A stretch of DNA of 64,000 bases from Roseiarcus sp036513315 (GTDB lineage: Bacteria > Pseudomonadota > Alphaproteobacteria > Rhizobiales > Beijerinckiaceae): the NCBI GenBank assembly GCA_036513315.1, contig DATBZF010000060.1, positions 3,490 through 67,489 on the forward strand, read 5' to 3'. Of the stretch, positions 35,814 to 45,440 are shown piece by piece (positions within the stretch are counted from its first letter, which is position 1; each line of letters begins with the position of its first letter). Both the position numbers and the translations under genes were made by a program. The notes below the pieces were generated by a model. That model was not told where the DNA came from, did no database searches, and was given only the letters and a program-made list of their open reading frames with translations.

Positions 35814-35833
35814 TATGATGAGTCAATCATCAT
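35814..35833. promoter_or_regulatory. Probable GntR-family operator, copy 2
   Basis: TATGATGAGTCAATCATCAT: perfect half-sites TGATGA and TCATCA around GTCAA. It repeats the core of the element at 28649 and lies between the ApnO start (35771) and the divergent beta-keto-acid cleavage gene (35945). It links the apnO-transport-apsD operon to the same regulator as oiaX. Confidence 0.6.
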
Positions 35834-35944
35834 GTTGAGCCTACGCGCGATCGCCCTCCGCCGCCGCGCCAGCCGCTCGACGCCTTGCTTGGCGTGTTGG
35901 ATATAACGTAGCCTCGGCTTCTCGCCGCGGACGGAAATCCCGAC

Positions 35945-36838
35945 ATGAACCACGAGGTCTTCATCACCTGCGCCGTGACCGGATCGGGCGACACGCTCGG
36001 TCGCCATCCCGGCGTGCCGGTGACCCCGCAGCAGATCGCCGACGCCTCGATCGAGGCGGCCAAGGCGGGCGCGGCGATCGCCCATATTCATGTGCGCGAT
36101 CCCGAAACCGGCAAGGCGGCGCGGGGCCTGCATCTTTACCGGCAAGTCGTCGACCGCATCCGCTCTTCCGGCGTCGACGTGGTGATCAACCTCACTGCCG
36201 GCATGGGCGGCGACGTGGTTTTTGGCGCCGGCGAATCGCCGTTGCCGCTCAATGCCGACGGCACCGATATGGTCGGGCCAAGCGAGCGGCTTGCCCATGT
36301 CGCAGCGCTTCTGCCGGAGATTTGCACGCTCGATTGCGGCACGATGAATTTTGCGCTTGGCGATTACGTGATGACCAACACGCCATCGACGCTAAGGGCG
36401 ATGGCCGCACAAGTGCAGGCGCTCGGCGTCCGGCCGGAGCTCGAGGTTTTCGACACCGGGCATCTCGTTTTCGTCAAGCAGCTCATCAAGGAAGGGTTGA
36501 TCGACGACCCCTGCATGATTCAATTGTGCATGGGCATCGCCTATGGCGCCCCCGACGATCCGCTGACCCTGATGGCGCTCGTCAATCAATTGCCGCCGGG
36601 CGCCGTGTTCAGCGCCTTTTCGATCGGGCGCAATCAACTCCCCTATGCGGCGATGGCCGCCATCGCCGGCGGCAACGTTCGCGTCGGGCTTGAAGACAAT
36701 CTGTTTCTCGATCGCGGCGTCCTCGCCGCCAACGGACAATTGGTCGAGCGCGCCGCGACCATCGTCACGGCGATGGGCGCGAAAGTGCTCGGTCCGGCTG
36801 AGGTGCGCCAGAAGTTGAAGTTGAGGCAGCCGAAATGA
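35945..36838 (+). CDS. cdhC: Beta-keto acid cleavage enzyme (BKACE, DUF849), probable 3-dehydrocarnitine:acetyl-CoA type
   Basis: A 297-residue Zn-dependent TIM-barrel enzyme: FITCAVTGSG, AIAHIHVRDPETGK with ligand His pair, LDCGTMNF and ELEVFDTGHL. BKACE enzymes split beta-keto acids using acetyl-CoA. Because L-carnitine dehydrogenase follows after ten bases, the expected reaction is 3-dehydrocarnitine plus acetyl-CoA to betainyl-CoA plus acetoacetate. No betainyl-CoA thioesterase gene is visible nearby. Confidence 0.82.
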   Translation: MNHEVFITCAVTGSGDTLGRHPGVPVTPQQIADASIEAAKAGAAIAHIHVRDPETGKAARGLHLYRQVVDRIRSSGVDVVINLTAGMGGDVVFGAGESPLPLNADGTDMVGPSERLAHVAALLPEICTLDCGTMNFALGDYVMTNTPSTLRAMAAQVQALGVRPELEVFDTGHLVFVKQLIKEGLIDDPCMIQLCMGIAYGAPDDPLTLMALVNQLPPGAVFSAFSIGRNQLPYAAMAAIAGGNVRVGLEDNLFLDRGVLAANGQLVERAATIVTAMGAKVLGPAEVRQKLKLRQPK

Positions 36839-36848
36839 GGGACTTACA

Positions 36849-37862
36849 ATGACGAAGCCGCGGCGTGTCGGGCTCATCGGCGGCGGCGTCATCGGTGGCG
36901 GTTGGGCGGCGCGGTTTCTCCTCAATGGCCATGACGTCGCGATCTTCGATCCCGATCCCGAGTTGGGGCGCAAACTGGAAGCAGTGATTGGCAATGCGCG
37001 CCGCGCGCAAGCCCGGTTGTTCCCGGACCTGTCGCCGCCAGAGGGCCGGCTGACTATTGTCTCGTCCGTCAGCGACGCGGCGGCCGGCGCCGATTTTATC
37101 CAGGAAAGCCTGCCCGAGCGCGAGGACCTCAAACAATCCGTGCTCGCCGCGATCGATCAGGCGGCGCGGCCGGATGTATTGATCGCCTCCTCGACTTCCG
37201 GCCTGTTGCCGACACGTCTTCAGTCGGCGATGGCGCGCCCTGAACGCTTCGTTGTCGGCCATCCCTTCAATCCCGTCTATCTGCTGCCGTTGGTGGAAGT
37301 GTGCGGCGGCGAGCGGACCAGCGACGCCGCCAAGCAGGAGGCGATGCAGTTTTATGGCTCGGTCGGCATGCGGCCGCTCCATGTCAGAAAAGAAATCGAT
37401 GGCTTTGTCGCCGACCGACTGCTTGAAGCGCTTTGGCGCGAAGCGCTCTGGCTGGTCAAGGACGGCGTGGCGACGACCGAGGAGATAGACGATGCAATCC
37501 GCTTCGGCGCGGGCTTGCGCTGGTCGTTCATGGGCACGTTTCTGATCTATCGGATGGCTGGCGGCGAGGCCGGCATGCGCCATTTCCTCGCGCAATTCGG
37601 GCCTGCTTTGAAACTTCCCTGGACCAAACTGGTCGCGCCGGAGCTCACCGACGAACTCATCGATCGCGTATCCGCGCAATCGGACGATCAAGCCGATGGC
37701 GTTTCGGTTCGCGAGCTTGAAATCCGACGCGACGATTGTCTTGTCGCCGTGCTCTCCGCCCTGCGCGCCCAGGAATTTGCCGCCGGCGCCGTCGTCAAAG
37801 AGCACGAACGGCGCTTGCGCGATGAAGCGGCGTCATCCAAGTCGTCAGCCAGGAATGGCTGA
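36849..37862 (+). CDS. cdhA: L-carnitine 3-dehydrogenase
   Basis: A 337-residue member of the 3-hydroxyacyl-CoA dehydrogenase family with VGLIGGGVIGGGWAARF (NAD site), HPFNPVYLLPLVEV and the distinctive YRMAGGEAGMRHFLAQFG plus LKLPWTKL seen in bacterial carnitine dehydrogenases. It oxidises L-carnitine to 3-dehydrocarnitine. Some relatives carry a fused thioesterase; this one does not, ending with a short charged tail. Paired with the cleavage enzyme upstream. Confidence 0.87.
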   Translation: MTKPRRVGLIGGGVIGGGWAARFLLNGHDVAIFDPDPELGRKLEAVIGNARRAQARLFPDLSPPEGRLTIVSSVSDAAAGADFIQESLPEREDLKQSVLAAIDQAARPDVLIASSTSGLLPTRLQSAMARPERFVVGHPFNPVYLLPLVEVCGGERTSDAAKQEAMQFYGSVGMRPLHVRKEIDGFVADRLLEALWREALWLVKDGVATTEEIDDAIRFGAGLRWSFMGTFLIYRMAGGEAGMRHFLAQFGPALKLPWTKLVAPELTDELIDRVSAQSDDQADGVSVRELEIRRDDCLVAVLSALRAQEFAAGAVVKEHERRLRDEAASSKSSARNG

Positions 37863-38172
37863 TCCGGCGGCGTAACGCCGGGTCGATGTCGCCAATTGAG
37901 GCACGGGCTGCGTAGCGCTCTGGCTTGAGATGATCCGCGAACTCTGCCTTCGATAGCGAAAAAAGCGGTGAGGCCGCCCGTTTTTGTTGCGGAAGCGGTC
38001 AGCCCTCGCTTCCCCGCAGTCGTGCTCGAACTCCGAGAAATCTGATCATGCGCACGTTCTTTGTCCTGAACGTATTGTGCTTTGCAGAACCGCCGCTAAT
38101 AATGCCCAAGCCGAAGATCCTTTCGGACTGACGAAATATTCAGGCCGGACCAGCGTTGCAGGAGCAGAGTGC
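37863..38172. other. Intergenic region between carnitine genes and ABC importer
   Basis: This 310-base gap holds a weak hairpin (listed at 37959-37986) and the ribosome binding site GGAG of the next gene. I see no gene with family signals. Open frames that extend the downstream protein upstream have no better start than 38173. Confidence 0.55.
37959..37986 (+). terminator. Possible weak intrinsic terminator after cdhA
   Basis: Six A, GCGG, a five-base loop, CCGC, then CCG and TTTTTG. The GC stem is only four pairs and about 100 bases beyond the stop, so the call is tentative. Confidence 0.3.
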
Positions 38173-39741
38173 ATGACCGACAATCAAATCAAGAGAGATA
38201 GCGGATCGGGATTGATCGTCGACCGTCGCCAATTGATGGCTGGCGCGGCGGCTCTTGGCCTCGGTTTTGGCATGCGCCCGGCGTTCGCCGATGATGCGCC
38301 CAAGAAGGGCGGCACGTTGAAGCTCGGCATGGAAGGCGGCAGCGCTTCCGACAGTCTGGATCCGCGAACCTATGCCGATTCCATTCCGATTTCCTACGGC
38401 TGGCAGATCTGGAACGGTCTCGTCGAGGTTGACGCCAAAGGCGACGCCGTCGGCGAACTGGCCGAGAGTTTTGAAGCCAAGCCCGGCGCGACCACCTGGA
38501 TTTTCAACCTTCGCAAAGGCGTCACCTTCACCTCCGGCAAGACGCTGGACGCCGACGACGTCATCTATTCCCTCAATCTGCACCGCGGCGAAACCAAGTC
38601 CGGCGCCAAGGATCTTCTCAGCGGCATATCCGATCTGAAGAAGCTCGCGCCGAACCAGGTCGAGATCACGCTGAAAAGCGGCGACGCCGGCCTGCCCTAC
38701 GTGTTCGCCGATTATCACGTCCTGATCGTGCCGAACGGCTTCACCGATTTTTCAAAGCCCGACGGCACCGGCGCCTTTGCGCTCGAAAGCTTCGAGCCGG
38801 GCGTGCGGGTCATCACCAAGAACAAGGGAAATTACTGGAAGCCGAACCGCGGCAATTTCGACAGCGTCGAGCTTCGCTACATTCCGGACGCTGCGGCGCG
38901 CACCCAGGCGCTGATCTCCGGCCAGATCGACGCCGGCAATCGGCTGGACGCCAAAACGGTCGCCTTCGTCATGAAGGCGCCGACCGTGAACGTCGTCCGC
39001 ACCAAGGGAACCGGCAACCGTTTCGCCTTCGTGGCGCTCTGCGATAGCGATCCCTACACCAGCAACGACATCCGCCTCGCGCTCAAATACGGCATCGATC
39101 GCCAGAAAATCGTCGACACCGTTTACAAGGGTTTCGCGACAGTCGGCAACGACACGACAGTGCCGCCTTCAATGAAATATTTCGCCAAGGACATACCGCA
39201 ACGCCCCTACGATCCCGACAAGGCCGCGTTCTATTTCAAGAAGGCGGGCATGGCGAACGCCAAGATGGAGCTGCAGGTGTCCGAGGGCGCTTTCTCAGGC
39301 GCCACCGATTCCGCCGTGCTCTACCAGGAGGCGATGAAGAAGGCGGGTCTCGACCTGCAGGTCAAGCGCGTCTCGGGCGACGGCTATTGGGACAATGTCT
39401 GGCTCAAAGCGCCGTTCTGCGCGGTCTATTGGGGCGGTCGGCCGACCGCCGACAATCAGCTCTCGCAAACCTTCCTGTCGAGCGCCAATTGGAACGACAC
39501 GCATTGGAAACGCGAGGATTTCGACAAGATCATCATTGGCGCCCGCGCCGAACTGGACGAAGCCAAGCGCACGCAGATGTACGCCGACGCCCAGAAGATG
39601 ATCGTCGACGACGGCGGCATGGTCTGCTTCGCCATTGGCGATTATCTCGACGGCTACGGAAAGAAGGTCATGGGCACCGCGCCCCATCCACATTACGACA
39701 TGTGCGATCAGCGCATTGCCGAAAAAGGCTGGTTTGCGTGA
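38173..39741 (+). CDS. Oligopeptide/dipeptide-type ABC transporter substrate-binding protein
   Basis: A 522-residue SBP_bac_5 protein. The start at 38173 (GGAG upstream) gives a twin-arginine-like leader with DRRQLMAGAAALGLGFG before ADDAPKKGGTLKLG. The GGTLKLG, LDPRTYADS and PYDPDKAAFYFKKAG segments are family typical. Binding specificity is not predictable; by context the ligand may be a carnitine ester, a betaine or a peptide. Followed by two permeases and a fused double ATPase. Confidence 0.87.
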   Translation: MTDNQIKRDSGSGLIVDRRQLMAGAAALGLGFGMRPAFADDAPKKGGTLKLGMEGGSASDSLDPRTYADSIPISYGWQIWNGLVEVDAKGDAVGELAESFEAKPGATTWIFNLRKGVTFTSGKTLDADDVIYSLNLHRGETKSGAKDLLSGISDLKKLAPNQVEITLKSGDAGLPYVFADYHVLIVPNGFTDFSKPDGTGAFALESFEPGVRVITKNKGNYWKPNRGNFDSVELRYIPDAAARTQALISGQIDAGNRLDAKTVAFVMKAPTVNVVRTKGTGNRFAFVALCDSDPYTSNDIRLALKYGIDRQKIVDTVYKGFATVGNDTTVPPSMKYFAKDIPQRPYDPDKAAFYFKKAGMANAKMELQVSEGAFSGATDSAVLYQEAMKKAGLDLQVKRVSGDGYWDNVWLKAPFCAVYWGGRPTADNQLSQTFLSSANWNDTHWKREDFDKIIIGARAELDEAKRTQMYADAQKMIVDDGGMVCFAIGDYLDGYGKKVMGTAPHPHYDMCDQRIAEKGWFA

Positions 39742-39780
39742 ACCTGGCTCCTCCTTCCACGCTGGAATGAAAGGCGACCC

Positions 39781-40740
39781 GTGCTACGTCTGATCGCAAC
39801 ACGGGCCGGCCTTGGGGTCCTGACTCTTCTCGCAGTGTCGGTGCTGATTTTCATCTGCACCCAAATTCTCCCCGGCGACGTCGCCTCGGCCGTGCTTGGC
39901 CAGCAGGCGACGCCTGACGCGTTGAAAGTGTTCCGAGCCGAGCTCGGGCTCGATCAGCCGGCTTATGTCCGATATTTTGGCTGGCTGTTCGGCGTGCTGC
40001 ACGGCGATTTTGGCAAGTCGCTGACCAACCAGCGCGTCATTATCGAAGAGCTCCTGCCGCGATTCGAGAACACGCTGTTCCTCGCCGGCTATTCCGCGAT
40101 CATCGCGGTGCCGATCGCCGTCGGCCTTGGCATCATATCGGCGATCTATGAAGGGCGCGTCGCCGATAGGGTCGCCAATATCCTGACCTTGATCGCCATT
40201 TCGGTTCCGGAATTTTTCGTCGGCTATATCCTCATCATCATTTTTGCGATCAACCTCGCATGGTTCCCCTCGCTGGCGACCGTCTTTCCGGGAATGGGGG
40301 TCGGCGAGCGGTTCTATGTGGCGACGCTGCCGGCGCTGACGCTGACCATGGTGGTCACCGCGCATATGCTGCGAATGACCCGCAATTCGGTGCTGTCGAT
40401 CATGTCGACGCCTTATATTGAAATGGCCTTTCTGAAGGGCCTTTCGCGCTCGCGCGTCGTCTCGCGGCATGCTCTACCCAATGCCGCGGGGCCGATCGTC
40501 TCGGTGGTGGCGCTCAATCTCGCCTATCTCGTCGTCGGCGTGGTGGTCGTCGAAAACGTCTTCGTCTATCCCGGCGTCGGCCAATATATGGTCGACGCGG
40601 TGTCCAAACGCGACGTTCCCGTCATCCAGGCCTGCGGCCTGATCTTCGCCGCCGTATTCGTCACGCTGAACACGCTTGCCGATATCGTGGCGATCCTTGT
40701 CAATCCCCGTCTTCGTCGTCGGCGACCGAGGAAAGCATGA
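39781..40740 (+). CDS. Oligopeptide-type ABC transporter permease (DppB-like)
   Basis: A 319-residue inner-membrane protein, GTG start. N-terminal segment VLIFICTQILPGDVASAVLG and the coupling loop with FLKGLSRSRVVSRHALPNA are typical of DppB-family permeases. Four-base overlap with the DppC-like gene. Confidence 0.87.
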   Translation: MLRLIATRAGLGVLTLLAVSVLIFICTQILPGDVASAVLGQQATPDALKVFRAELGLDQPAYVRYFGWLFGVLHGDFGKSLTNQRVIIEELLPRFENTLFLAGYSAIIAVPIAVGLGIISAIYEGRVADRVANILTLIAISVPEFFVGYILIIIFAINLAWFPSLATVFPGMGVGERFYVATLPALTLTMVVTAHMLRMTRNSVLSIMSTPYIEMAFLKGLSRSRVVSRHALPNAAGPIVSVVALNLAYLVVGVVVVENVFVYPGVGQYMVDAVSKRDVPVIQACGLIFAAVFVTLNTLADIVAILVNPRLRRRRPRKA

Positions 40741-41570
40741 CCCTATTCGGACACCGACCTCCCGTCACCGCCTGGATCGGACTGGCGATCGTCGCGATCA
40801 GTCTGATCATCGCGGTGTTAGGGCCCTGGGTCGCGCCCTATGGCCAGTCGCAATCAGTCGGCGACACCTGGGCTACGCCATCGGCGCAAATGCTGCTCGG
40901 CGCCGATCAGATCGGACGCGACATGCTGACCCGCCTCATCTATGGCGCCCGCATGACGATCGGCATCGCCGCCGCCACCACCTTGCTGTCCTTCTTCATC
41001 GGCATCAGCCTCGGCTTCACCGCCGCGGTGATGGGCGTCTGGGTGGATATGGCGCTGTCGCGCCTCGTCGACGTGATCCTGTCGATCCCGCAACTGATCC
41101 TCGCCTTGATCATTCTGGGCGTATTCGGCTCGTCCATTCCGGTGCTGATCGTCACCATCGCGGTGCTCGATTCGACCCGCGTCTTCCGTCTCTCGCGTGC
41201 GCTGGGGATGAATCTGGCGGTGTTGGAATTCGTCGAAGCGGCGCGCATGCGCGGCGAGGGCTTATGGTGGATCATCAGCCGGGAGATTCTGCCGAACGCC
41301 GCGGCGCCGCTGATCTCCGAATTCGGCCTGCGATTTTGCTTCAATTTCCTGTTCGTGGCGGCGTTGAGCTTCCTCGGCATCGGCGTCCAGCCGCCTTACG
41401 CGGATTGGGGCGGCATGGTCCGGGAAAATGCGGCGGCCATCAATTTCGGCCTTTTCGCGCCGCTTTATCCCGCATTTGCGATCGCGACTTTGACGGTCGG
41501 GGTCAATCTGGTCGTCGACTGGTTGTTGTCGATCGACGCGCGCCCGTCCGGATCCCAGGCGGAAATGTAA
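40737..41570 (+). CDS. Oligopeptide-type ABC transporter permease (DppC-like)
   Basis: A 277-residue inner-membrane protein with the DppC-type LLGADQIGRDMLTRLIYGAR and the cytoplasmic EAARMRGEGLWWIISREILP loop. Forms the channel with the DppB-like partner and ends 13 bases before the ATPase gene. Confidence 0.87.
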   Translation: MTLFGHRPPVTAWIGLAIVAISLIIAVLGPWVAPYGQSQSVGDTWATPSAQMLLGADQIGRDMLTRLIYGARMTIGIAAATTLLSFFIGISLGFTAAVMGVWVDMALSRLVDVILSIPQLILALIILGVFGSSIPVLIVTIAVLDSTRVFRLSRALGMNLAVLEFVEAARMRGEGLWWIISREILPNAAAPLISEFGLRFCFNFLFVAALSFLGIGVQPPYADWGGMVRENAAAINFGLFAPLYPAFAIATLTVGVNLVVDWLLSIDARPSGSQAEM

Positions 41571-41583
41571 GGATGCCCCCATC

Positions 41584-43203
41584 ATGAGCGACGATCTGGT
41601 GCTTCATCTGGAGGGGCTCAAAGTTGAAACGATCAAGGGCGCGACGCTCGTCGACCATGTCGACGCCACCCTGAAACGCGGGGAAATCCTCGGCCTGATC
41701 GGGGAGTCGGGGGCCGGCAAATCGACGATCGGCCTTGCCGCCATGGCCTATGCCCGCGCCGGTTGCCGCATCACCGGCGGCAGCATCACCATCAACGGCA
41801 CCAATCTGCGCGCCAGCACGGCCGTCCAGCGACGCAATTTCCGCGGCAAGAGCATCGCCTATATCGCGCAGAGCGCGGCAGCCTCCTTCAATCCGGCGAT
41901 GACCTTGATGGACCAGGTTTGCGAAGCGCCCGTCACTCACGGCGTGATGAGCCGGCAGGAGGCCGAGACCTATGCGCGCCGCCTGTTCCGCACGCTGCAA
42001 TTGCCCGATCCCGATACGTTCGGCGACCGCTATCCGCACGAGGCCTCAGGCGGACAATTGCAGCGCGCGATGGCGGCGATGGCGATGAGCTGCCGCCCCG
42101 ACATCATCGTGCTCGACGAACCGACGACGGCGCTCGACGTCACCACGCAAATCGAAGTGCTGGCGCTGCTGCGCGACCTGATCCGCGAGTTCGGCACCGC
42201 CGGGCTCTACATTACCCACGATCTGGCGGTGGTGGCGCAGATCGCCCAACGCATCATGGTGCTCCGCCATGGCAAAATGGTGGAAGTCGGCGACGCGCGC
42301 CAGGTGCTGGAGCGCCCGGCGACGCCCTACGCGACCGCGCTCGTCAACGAGCGGCGCGAAGCCAAGCAGCTTCCGCTGATCGACCCGCCGGCCGACGCCA
42401 AAGTGATGCTCAACGTCACCAATGTCGAGGCCGGCTATCGCACAGGCTCTTCGGTGGTCAGGAACATCAATGTGACGATCGCGCGCGGGGAAACGCTCGC
42501 CGTGGTCGGCGAGTCCGGCTCGGGAAAAAGTTCGCTGGCGCGCGTCGTCGCAGGCCTGCTGCCGCGCTGGACCGGGGACGTCAAGCTCGCCGGCGAGACC
42601 TTGGCGCCCGCTCTCGCGCAGCGTCCGCGCGAGGTGCTGCGCCGTCTCCAGATGGTGCACCAAATGCCCGACGTCGCGCTTAATCCGCGCCAGTCGCTGG
42701 GTGAAATTATCGGCCGTCCGGTTGGGTTCTTCTTCAATCGGTCGAAGTCGGCGGTGCGCGATCGCGTCGCGGAACTTTTGCGGCTGGTCGGCCTGCCCGA
42801 GGATTTCGCCAATCGGCGTCCGGGACAGCTTTCCGGCGGCCAGAAGCAGCGTGTCTGCATCGCGCGCGCGCTCGCGGCGGAACCGGACCTGATCATCTGC
42901 GACGAGCCGACCTCGGCGCTCGATCCGCTGGTCGCCGAGGAGGTCCTGAAACTGCTGCGGCGGCTTCAGGACGAACTCGGCCTCGCCTATATGTTCATCA
43001 CCCATGATCTCGGCACCGTGCGGCGCATCGCGCATCGCACCGCGGTGATGCTGAAGGGCGAGATCATTGCGCAAGGCGCAACCGCCGATATTTTCTCGCC
43101 GCCGTTCCATCCCTATACGGAGAAGCTGATCGCCTCCGTGCCCGAGATGGACACGACCTGGCTCGATCAGGTGCTCGCCGGCCGCGGCGCCGCCGCGGCC
43201 TGA
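41584..43203 (+). CDS. Fused oligopeptide-type ABC double ATPase (DppD-DppF)
   Basis: A 539-residue protein with two complete nucleotide-binding halves: Walker A GESGAGKSTIGLA and GESGSGKSSLARV; signatures EASGGQLQRAM and LSGGQKQRVC; Walker B IIVLDEPTTALD and LIICDEPTSALD. Oligopeptide importers usually have separate D and F subunits; one-chain fusions are common in alphaproteobacteria. Confidence 0.9.
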   Translation: MSDDLVLHLEGLKVETIKGATLVDHVDATLKRGEILGLIGESGAGKSTIGLAAMAYARAGCRITGGSITINGTNLRASTAVQRRNFRGKSIAYIAQSAAASFNPAMTLMDQVCEAPVTHGVMSRQEAETYARRLFRTLQLPDPDTFGDRYPHEASGGQLQRAMAAMAMSCRPDIIVLDEPTTALDVTTQIEVLALLRDLIREFGTAGLYITHDLAVVAQIAQRIMVLRHGKMVEVGDARQVLERPATPYATALVNERREAKQLPLIDPPADAKVMLNVTNVEAGYRTGSSVVRNINVTIARGETLAVVGESGSGKSSLARVVAGLLPRWTGDVKLAGETLAPALAQRPREVLRRLQMVHQMPDVALNPRQSLGEIIGRPVGFFFNRSKSAVRDRVAELLRLVGLPEDFANRRPGQLSGGQKQRVCIARALAAEPDLIICDEPTSALDPLVAEEVLKLLRRLQDELGLAYMFITHDLGTVRRIAHRTAVMLKGEIIAQGATADIFSPPFHPYTEKLIASVPEMDTTWLDQVLAGRGAAAA

Positions 43204-43306
43204 GACGAGCAGCGGCTTCCGCCGCGCGCCCAATCGCCCTATCGGCCTTCTGGCGCGCGCTGTTGCGTCGGCGGCCGCCACGCCAATTCCAGGGATCTCG
43301 TCGTCT

Positions 43307-45307
43307 ATGGCGGAAACAATCGTCACCGAGCATCTCTTCATCACGCTGTCGGATGGCGCGCGCCTCGCCGCGCGACTGTGGCTACCCGACGATGCGATGC
43401 AAAAGCCCGTTCCGGCGATCCTCGAATATATCCCCTATCGCAAGCGCGACGGCACCCGCGGGCGCGATGAACCGATGCATGGCTGGTTCGCTGCGCAAGG
43501 CTATGGCGCGATCCGCGTCGACATGCGCGGCTCGGGCGAATCGGACGGCCATATGGCCGATGAATATCTCGCCCAAGAGCTCGATGACGCCTGCGAAGTG
43601 ATCGACTGGCTCAGCCGCCAGCGCTGGTGCAATGGACGCGTCGGCATGATGGGCAAATCCTGGGGCGGCTTCAACGCGCTGCAAACGGCGGCGCTGCGTC
43701 CGCCGGCGTTGAAAGCGATCATCACCGTCTGCTCGACCGACGATCGCTATGCCGACGACATTCATTTCATGGGCGGCGCGCTGCTGAACGACAATCTGTG
43801 GTGGGGCGCGATCATGCTCGCCTACCAGGCGCGCCCGGCCGATCCGGAACTCGTCGGCGCGGGTTGGCGCGACCAATGGCGCGAGCGGCTGGAAAGCCTG
43901 CCGTTCTTCCCAGCGATTTGGCTCACCCACCAGCGTCGCGACGCCTATTGGCGGCATGGCTCGGTCTGCGAGGATTTTTCCGCGATACAATGCCCGGTCT
44001 TCGCGGTCGGCGGCTGGGCCGACGCCTATACCAATGCGATCCCGCGTCTGCTCGAAGGGCTCGCCGCGCCGCGGCGCGGGCTGATCGGCCCCTGGGCGCA
44101 TCTCTATCCCCAGGACGGCAAGCCGGGGCCGGCGATCGGCTTTCTCCAGGAAGCCTTGCGTTGGTGGGATCACTGGCTGAAGGACGAAGATCGCGGGATC
44201 ATGGCCGAGCCGCTGCTGCGCGCCTTCATCGAGGATTGGACGCCGCCGGGCGGCCGTGATCCCATGCCCGGCCGTTTTGTCGGCGAAGCGCAATGGCCGT
44301 CGCCGACTATCGAGTGGCGCGCGCTTCATCTCAATAGCGACGGTCTCGGCGCCGCCCCTCTGGCCGGCGCGGAGGCGACAATCCGCTCGCCCTGCTGGAC
44401 CGGTCTCGCCGTCGGCGAATGGATGGGCACGGGCGTGGCGGGCGAGGGGCCGGCGGACCAGCGCCATGACGATGGCTTCTCGCTCCTCTTCGACGGCGCG
44501 CCGCTGGCGGAACGCATGGAGCTTCTCGGCGCGCCCGAGATTACGATCGCGATCGCCTCCGACAAGCCTGTCGCGCAGCTTTGCGCGCGACTCTGCGACG
44601 TCGCGCCGGATGGTACGTCGCGGCGTGTCTCCTATGGCGTGCTCAACCTCACGCATCGCGACAGCCATGCTGAGCCGAGCGCGCTGGCGCCCGGCGCGTT
44701 CTATGACATTCGCCTGAAGCTCAATGATTGCGGCTATGCCTTCGCGCCCGGCCATGTCGTGCGGCTGGCGCTTTCGAGCGCCTATTGGCCGCTGATCTGG
44801 CCGGCGCCGGAAGCGGCGACATTGACGGTGCGCCTGCCTGGCAAGCTCGTCCTGCCGGTGCGCCCCGCCGATCCATCCGACGCGGCAATCAGTTTCGCGC
44901 CGCCTTTGCGCGGCGCCCTCGCGCCCATCGCCAAAGTCGCCGAGGGGCGCATGACCCGCACCGCGACGCTCGATCTCCTGACCGGCGTCGCGACCTATGT
45001 GACGCATGGCGAGGGCGGCCTGTTCGGCGAAGGCGCCCATCGCTTCGACGCGATCGACACGACGGTTTCGCATGATCTCAGGCGCGAACTGACGATCGGC
45101 GCCGGGGATCCGCTTTCCGCGCGCTATTCCATCACTCAGAAATACGCGCTTGGCCGCGAGGGCTGGCGCATTGTCATCGAAACCCGGACTTCGATGCATG
45201 CGACAGCGACGGATTTCGTCGTGCAGGCAAGCGTCCGCGCCTATGAGAATGGCGCGCTGGCGGGCGCACGCGAAATGGCGGAGACGATCCCGCGCGATCT
45301 TCTTTAG
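43307..45307 (+). CDS. CocE/NonD-family (X-Pro dipeptidyl peptidase S15-type) hydrolase
   Basis: A 666-residue serine hydrolase with S15-type N-terminal YIPYRKRDGT and VDMRGSGESDG, nucleophile MGKSWGGFNAL, acidic FAVGGWADAYTN, histidine in GLIGPWAHLYP and a C-terminal jelly-roll domain. The family includes cocaine esterase, amino-acid ester hydrolases and acylases. No signal peptide is visible. Lying between an importer and betaine-degrading enzymes, it could cleave an imported ester such as an acylcarnitine or choline ester to feed the carnitine genes; this is inference. Confidence 0.83.
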   Translation: MAETIVTEHLFITLSDGARLAARLWLPDDAMQKPVPAILEYIPYRKRDGTRGRDEPMHGWFAAQGYGAIRVDMRGSGESDGHMADEYLAQELDDACEVIDWLSRQRWCNGRVGMMGKSWGGFNALQTAALRPPALKAIITVCSTDDRYADDIHFMGGALLNDNLWWGAIMLAYQARPADPELVGAGWRDQWRERLESLPFFPAIWLTHQRRDAYWRHGSVCEDFSAIQCPVFAVGGWADAYTNAIPRLLEGLAAPRRGLIGPWAHLYPQDGKPGPAIGFLQEALRWWDHWLKDEDRGIMAEPLLRAFIEDWTPPGGRDPMPGRFVGEAQWPSPTIEWRALHLNSDGLGAAPLAGAEATIRSPCWTGLAVGEWMGTGVAGEGPADQRHDDGFSLLFDGAPLAERMELLGAPEITIAIASDKPVAQLCARLCDVAPDGTSRRVSYGVLNLTHRDSHAEPSALAPGAFYDIRLKLNDCGYAFAPGHVVRLALSSAYWPLIWPAPEAATLTVRLPGKLVLPVRPADPSDAAISFAPPLRGALAPIAKVAEGRMTRTATLDLLTGVATYVTHGEGGLFGEGAHRFDAIDTTVSHDLRRELTIGAGDPLSARYSITQKYALGREGWRIVIETRTSMHATATDFVVQASVRAYENGALAGAREMAETIPRDLL

Positions 45308-45440
45308 AGGTCGTCGTTTATGGCGCGCGCAAATCGGCCCGCTCCGGCCAGCCAAGTGGATCGGGTTCAAAAAGCGCCTATGCTGGCCGAATGGACAAAA
45401 GCCGTTTGAGGCGGTCCGCAGCGCGCAGGAAGGTCGCTCC

